64,000 bases of DNA, from positions 1 through 64,000 of the forward strand of contig NZ_LMKP01000023.1 in NCBI RefSeq assembly GCF_001421715.1, read 5' to 3'. A program made the position numbers and the translations under genes. Source of the DNA: Sphingomonas sp. Leaf22 (GTDB lineage Bacteria > Pseudomonadota > Alphaproteobacteria > Sphingomonadales > Sphingomonadaceae). This document shows, piece after piece, positions 63,160 through 64,000 of the stretch (its first letter is position 1; every line of letters starts with the position of its first letter). The notes beneath the pieces were generated by a model, which searched no databases, had not been told where the DNA came from, and saw nothing but the letters and a program-made list of their open reading frames with translations.

Positions 63160-64000
63160 ATGACCGCTTCAAACGCCCGCATCGCCACCGTCACCTTACC
63201 GTACGGCATCGCGGCGATCGACGCGGCGGCGGCGGTGATCGCCGACGGCGGCTGCGTCGCGGTACCGACCGAGACGGTCTATGGCCTCGCCGCCGACGCG
63301 ACCGATTCGCACGCGGTCGCCGGCATCTATGCCGCAAAGGGGCGGCCGGGTTTCAACCCGCTGATCGTGCATGTGGCGACGATGGCGGCCGCGCAGGCGC
63401 TGGCGGTGTTCGACGACCATGCGCTGCGGTTGGCCAAGGCGTTCTGGCCGGGACCGCTGACGCTGGTGCTGCCGATGCGCGACGGGGCGGGGATCGCCGC
63501 GCTGGTCACCGCCGGGCTGCCGACGGTCGCGATCCGGGTGCCGGCGCATGATGCGATGCAGGCGTTGCTGGCGGTGACCGGGCGGCCGCTCGCCGCGCCG
63601 TCCGCCAATGCCAGCGGATCGATCAGCCCGACCCGTGCCGACCATGTGTTGCGCAGCCTGAACGGGCGTATCCCGCTGGTCATCGACGGCGGAGCGACAA
63701 TGCGCGGCATTGAATCGACGATCATCGCCTGTGTCGGCGGGCAGGTACGCGAACTGCGCCCCGGCCCGGTGACGCGCGGCGCGGTCGCCGACCTGCTGGC
63801 CATGCCGATCGGCGGGGCGGGGGCGGGGATCGAGGCACCGGGACAACTCGCCAGCCATTATGCCCCGTCGAAGCCGGTCCGGCTGAACGCGACCGATCGG
63901 CGTGCCGGCGAATGGCTGATCGGTTTCGGTCCGGTCGCGGGCGACGATACGCTGTCGGCGAGCGGCGACCCGGTCGAGGCGGCGGCGCGCTTGTTCGACC
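63160..64000 (+). CDS. L-threonylcarbamoyladenylate synthase (Sua5/YwlC/TsaC), 3' end outside window
   Basis: Makes threonylcarbamoyl-AMP from threonine, bicarbonate and ATP for the t6A37 modification of ANN-decoding tRNAs. The YrdC domain (about 15-210) shows GGCVAVPTETVYGLAADAT, YAAKGRPGFNPLIVHV, FWPGPLTLVLP, VAIRVPAHDAMQALL, PLAAPSANASGSISPT and GIESTII. The GQLASHYAPSKPVRL segment that follows marks the linker to the C-terminal Sua5 domain, so this is the long Sua5 form. The gene is intact up to the window edge and is divergent from the acyl-CoA dehydrogenase. Confidence 0.93.
   Translation, partial: MTASNARIATVTLPYGIAAIDAAAAVIADGGCVAVPTETVYGLAADATDSHAVAGIYAAKGRPGFNPLIVHVATMAAAQALAVFDDHALRLAKAFWPGPLTLVLPMRDGAGIAALVTAGLPTVAIRVPAHDAMQALLAVTGRPLAAPSANASGSISPTRADHVLRSLNGRIPLVIDGGATMRGIESTIIACVGGQVRELRPGPVTRGAVADLLAMPIGGAGAGIEAPGQLASHYAPSKPVRLNATDRRAGEWLIGFGPVAGDDTLSASGDPVEAAARLFD

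Overview
The window looks like chromosomal DNA of a Sphingomonas-type alphaproteobacterium (Sphingomonadaceae). The base composition is GC-rich. Gene content and order fit that group: petABC-apt, hisB-yciI-hisH-hisA-hisF next to sspB, an N-formylglutamate amidohydrolase next to cpdR, SapC, many TonB-dependent receptors and Tat-exported glycosidases. Intergenic CCCCGGCGAAGGCCGGGG-type inverted repeats are also present. The organism call is inference from families and synteny, because no rRNA gene is present.

Region 1 (1-16,860) is accessory and scarred. A complete IS3-family element sits at the left edge with a duplicated right end. It is followed by a flotillin/YqiJ membrane pair, an integrase C-terminal remnant, a Tat-type lipoprotein related to intradiol dioxygenases, an OmpR/EnvZ-type two-component system, a GH26 mannanase-like enzyme, an SsuD-like flavin monooxygenase overlapping a truncated carboxylesterase, and a chaperone-usher pilus operon with spore-coat-U-type subunits. 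A decayed second IS3 element and a possible integrase N-terminal scrap end the region beside tRNA-Gly(CCC).

Region 2 (16,864-37,520) is mostly core: tRNA-Gly, queA, a cyclophilin, the cytochrome bc1 operon petABC with apt coupled to it, a partial histidine operon, sspB, a GNAT enzyme, fumC, a pair of unrecognised small proteins, gmk, an SDR with a C-terminal membrane tail, a RhlE-like helicase overlapping a DUF1289 gene, an FAD oxidase, SapC, a b561-type cytochrome, a strong small-RNA candidate (about 35,883-35,984), N-formylglutamate amidohydrolase, cpdR and tRNA-Val(GAC).

Region 3 (37,840-58,549) begins with two acyltransferase-3 membrane proteins, a secreted amidase and an M20 peptidase. 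It continues as a plant-polysaccharide utilisation locus: GH5 mannanase-like lipoprotein, SGNH/CE2-like esterase, GH127 beta-L-arabinofuranosidase, TonB receptor, three consecutive GH43 arabinan-type enzymes and a second TonB receptor. The enzymes appear to cut arabinan and mannan at the surface and in the periplasm, while the receptors import the oligosaccharides. LacI-type operator-like palindromes lie in two divergent promoter regions. No regulator or inner-membrane sugar transporter is encoded in the window.

Region 4 (58,587-64,000) carries a chemoreceptor, a DUF2332 protein, an acyl-CoA dehydrogenase and the 5' part of a Sua5/TsaC-type tRNA modification gene that runs off the window.
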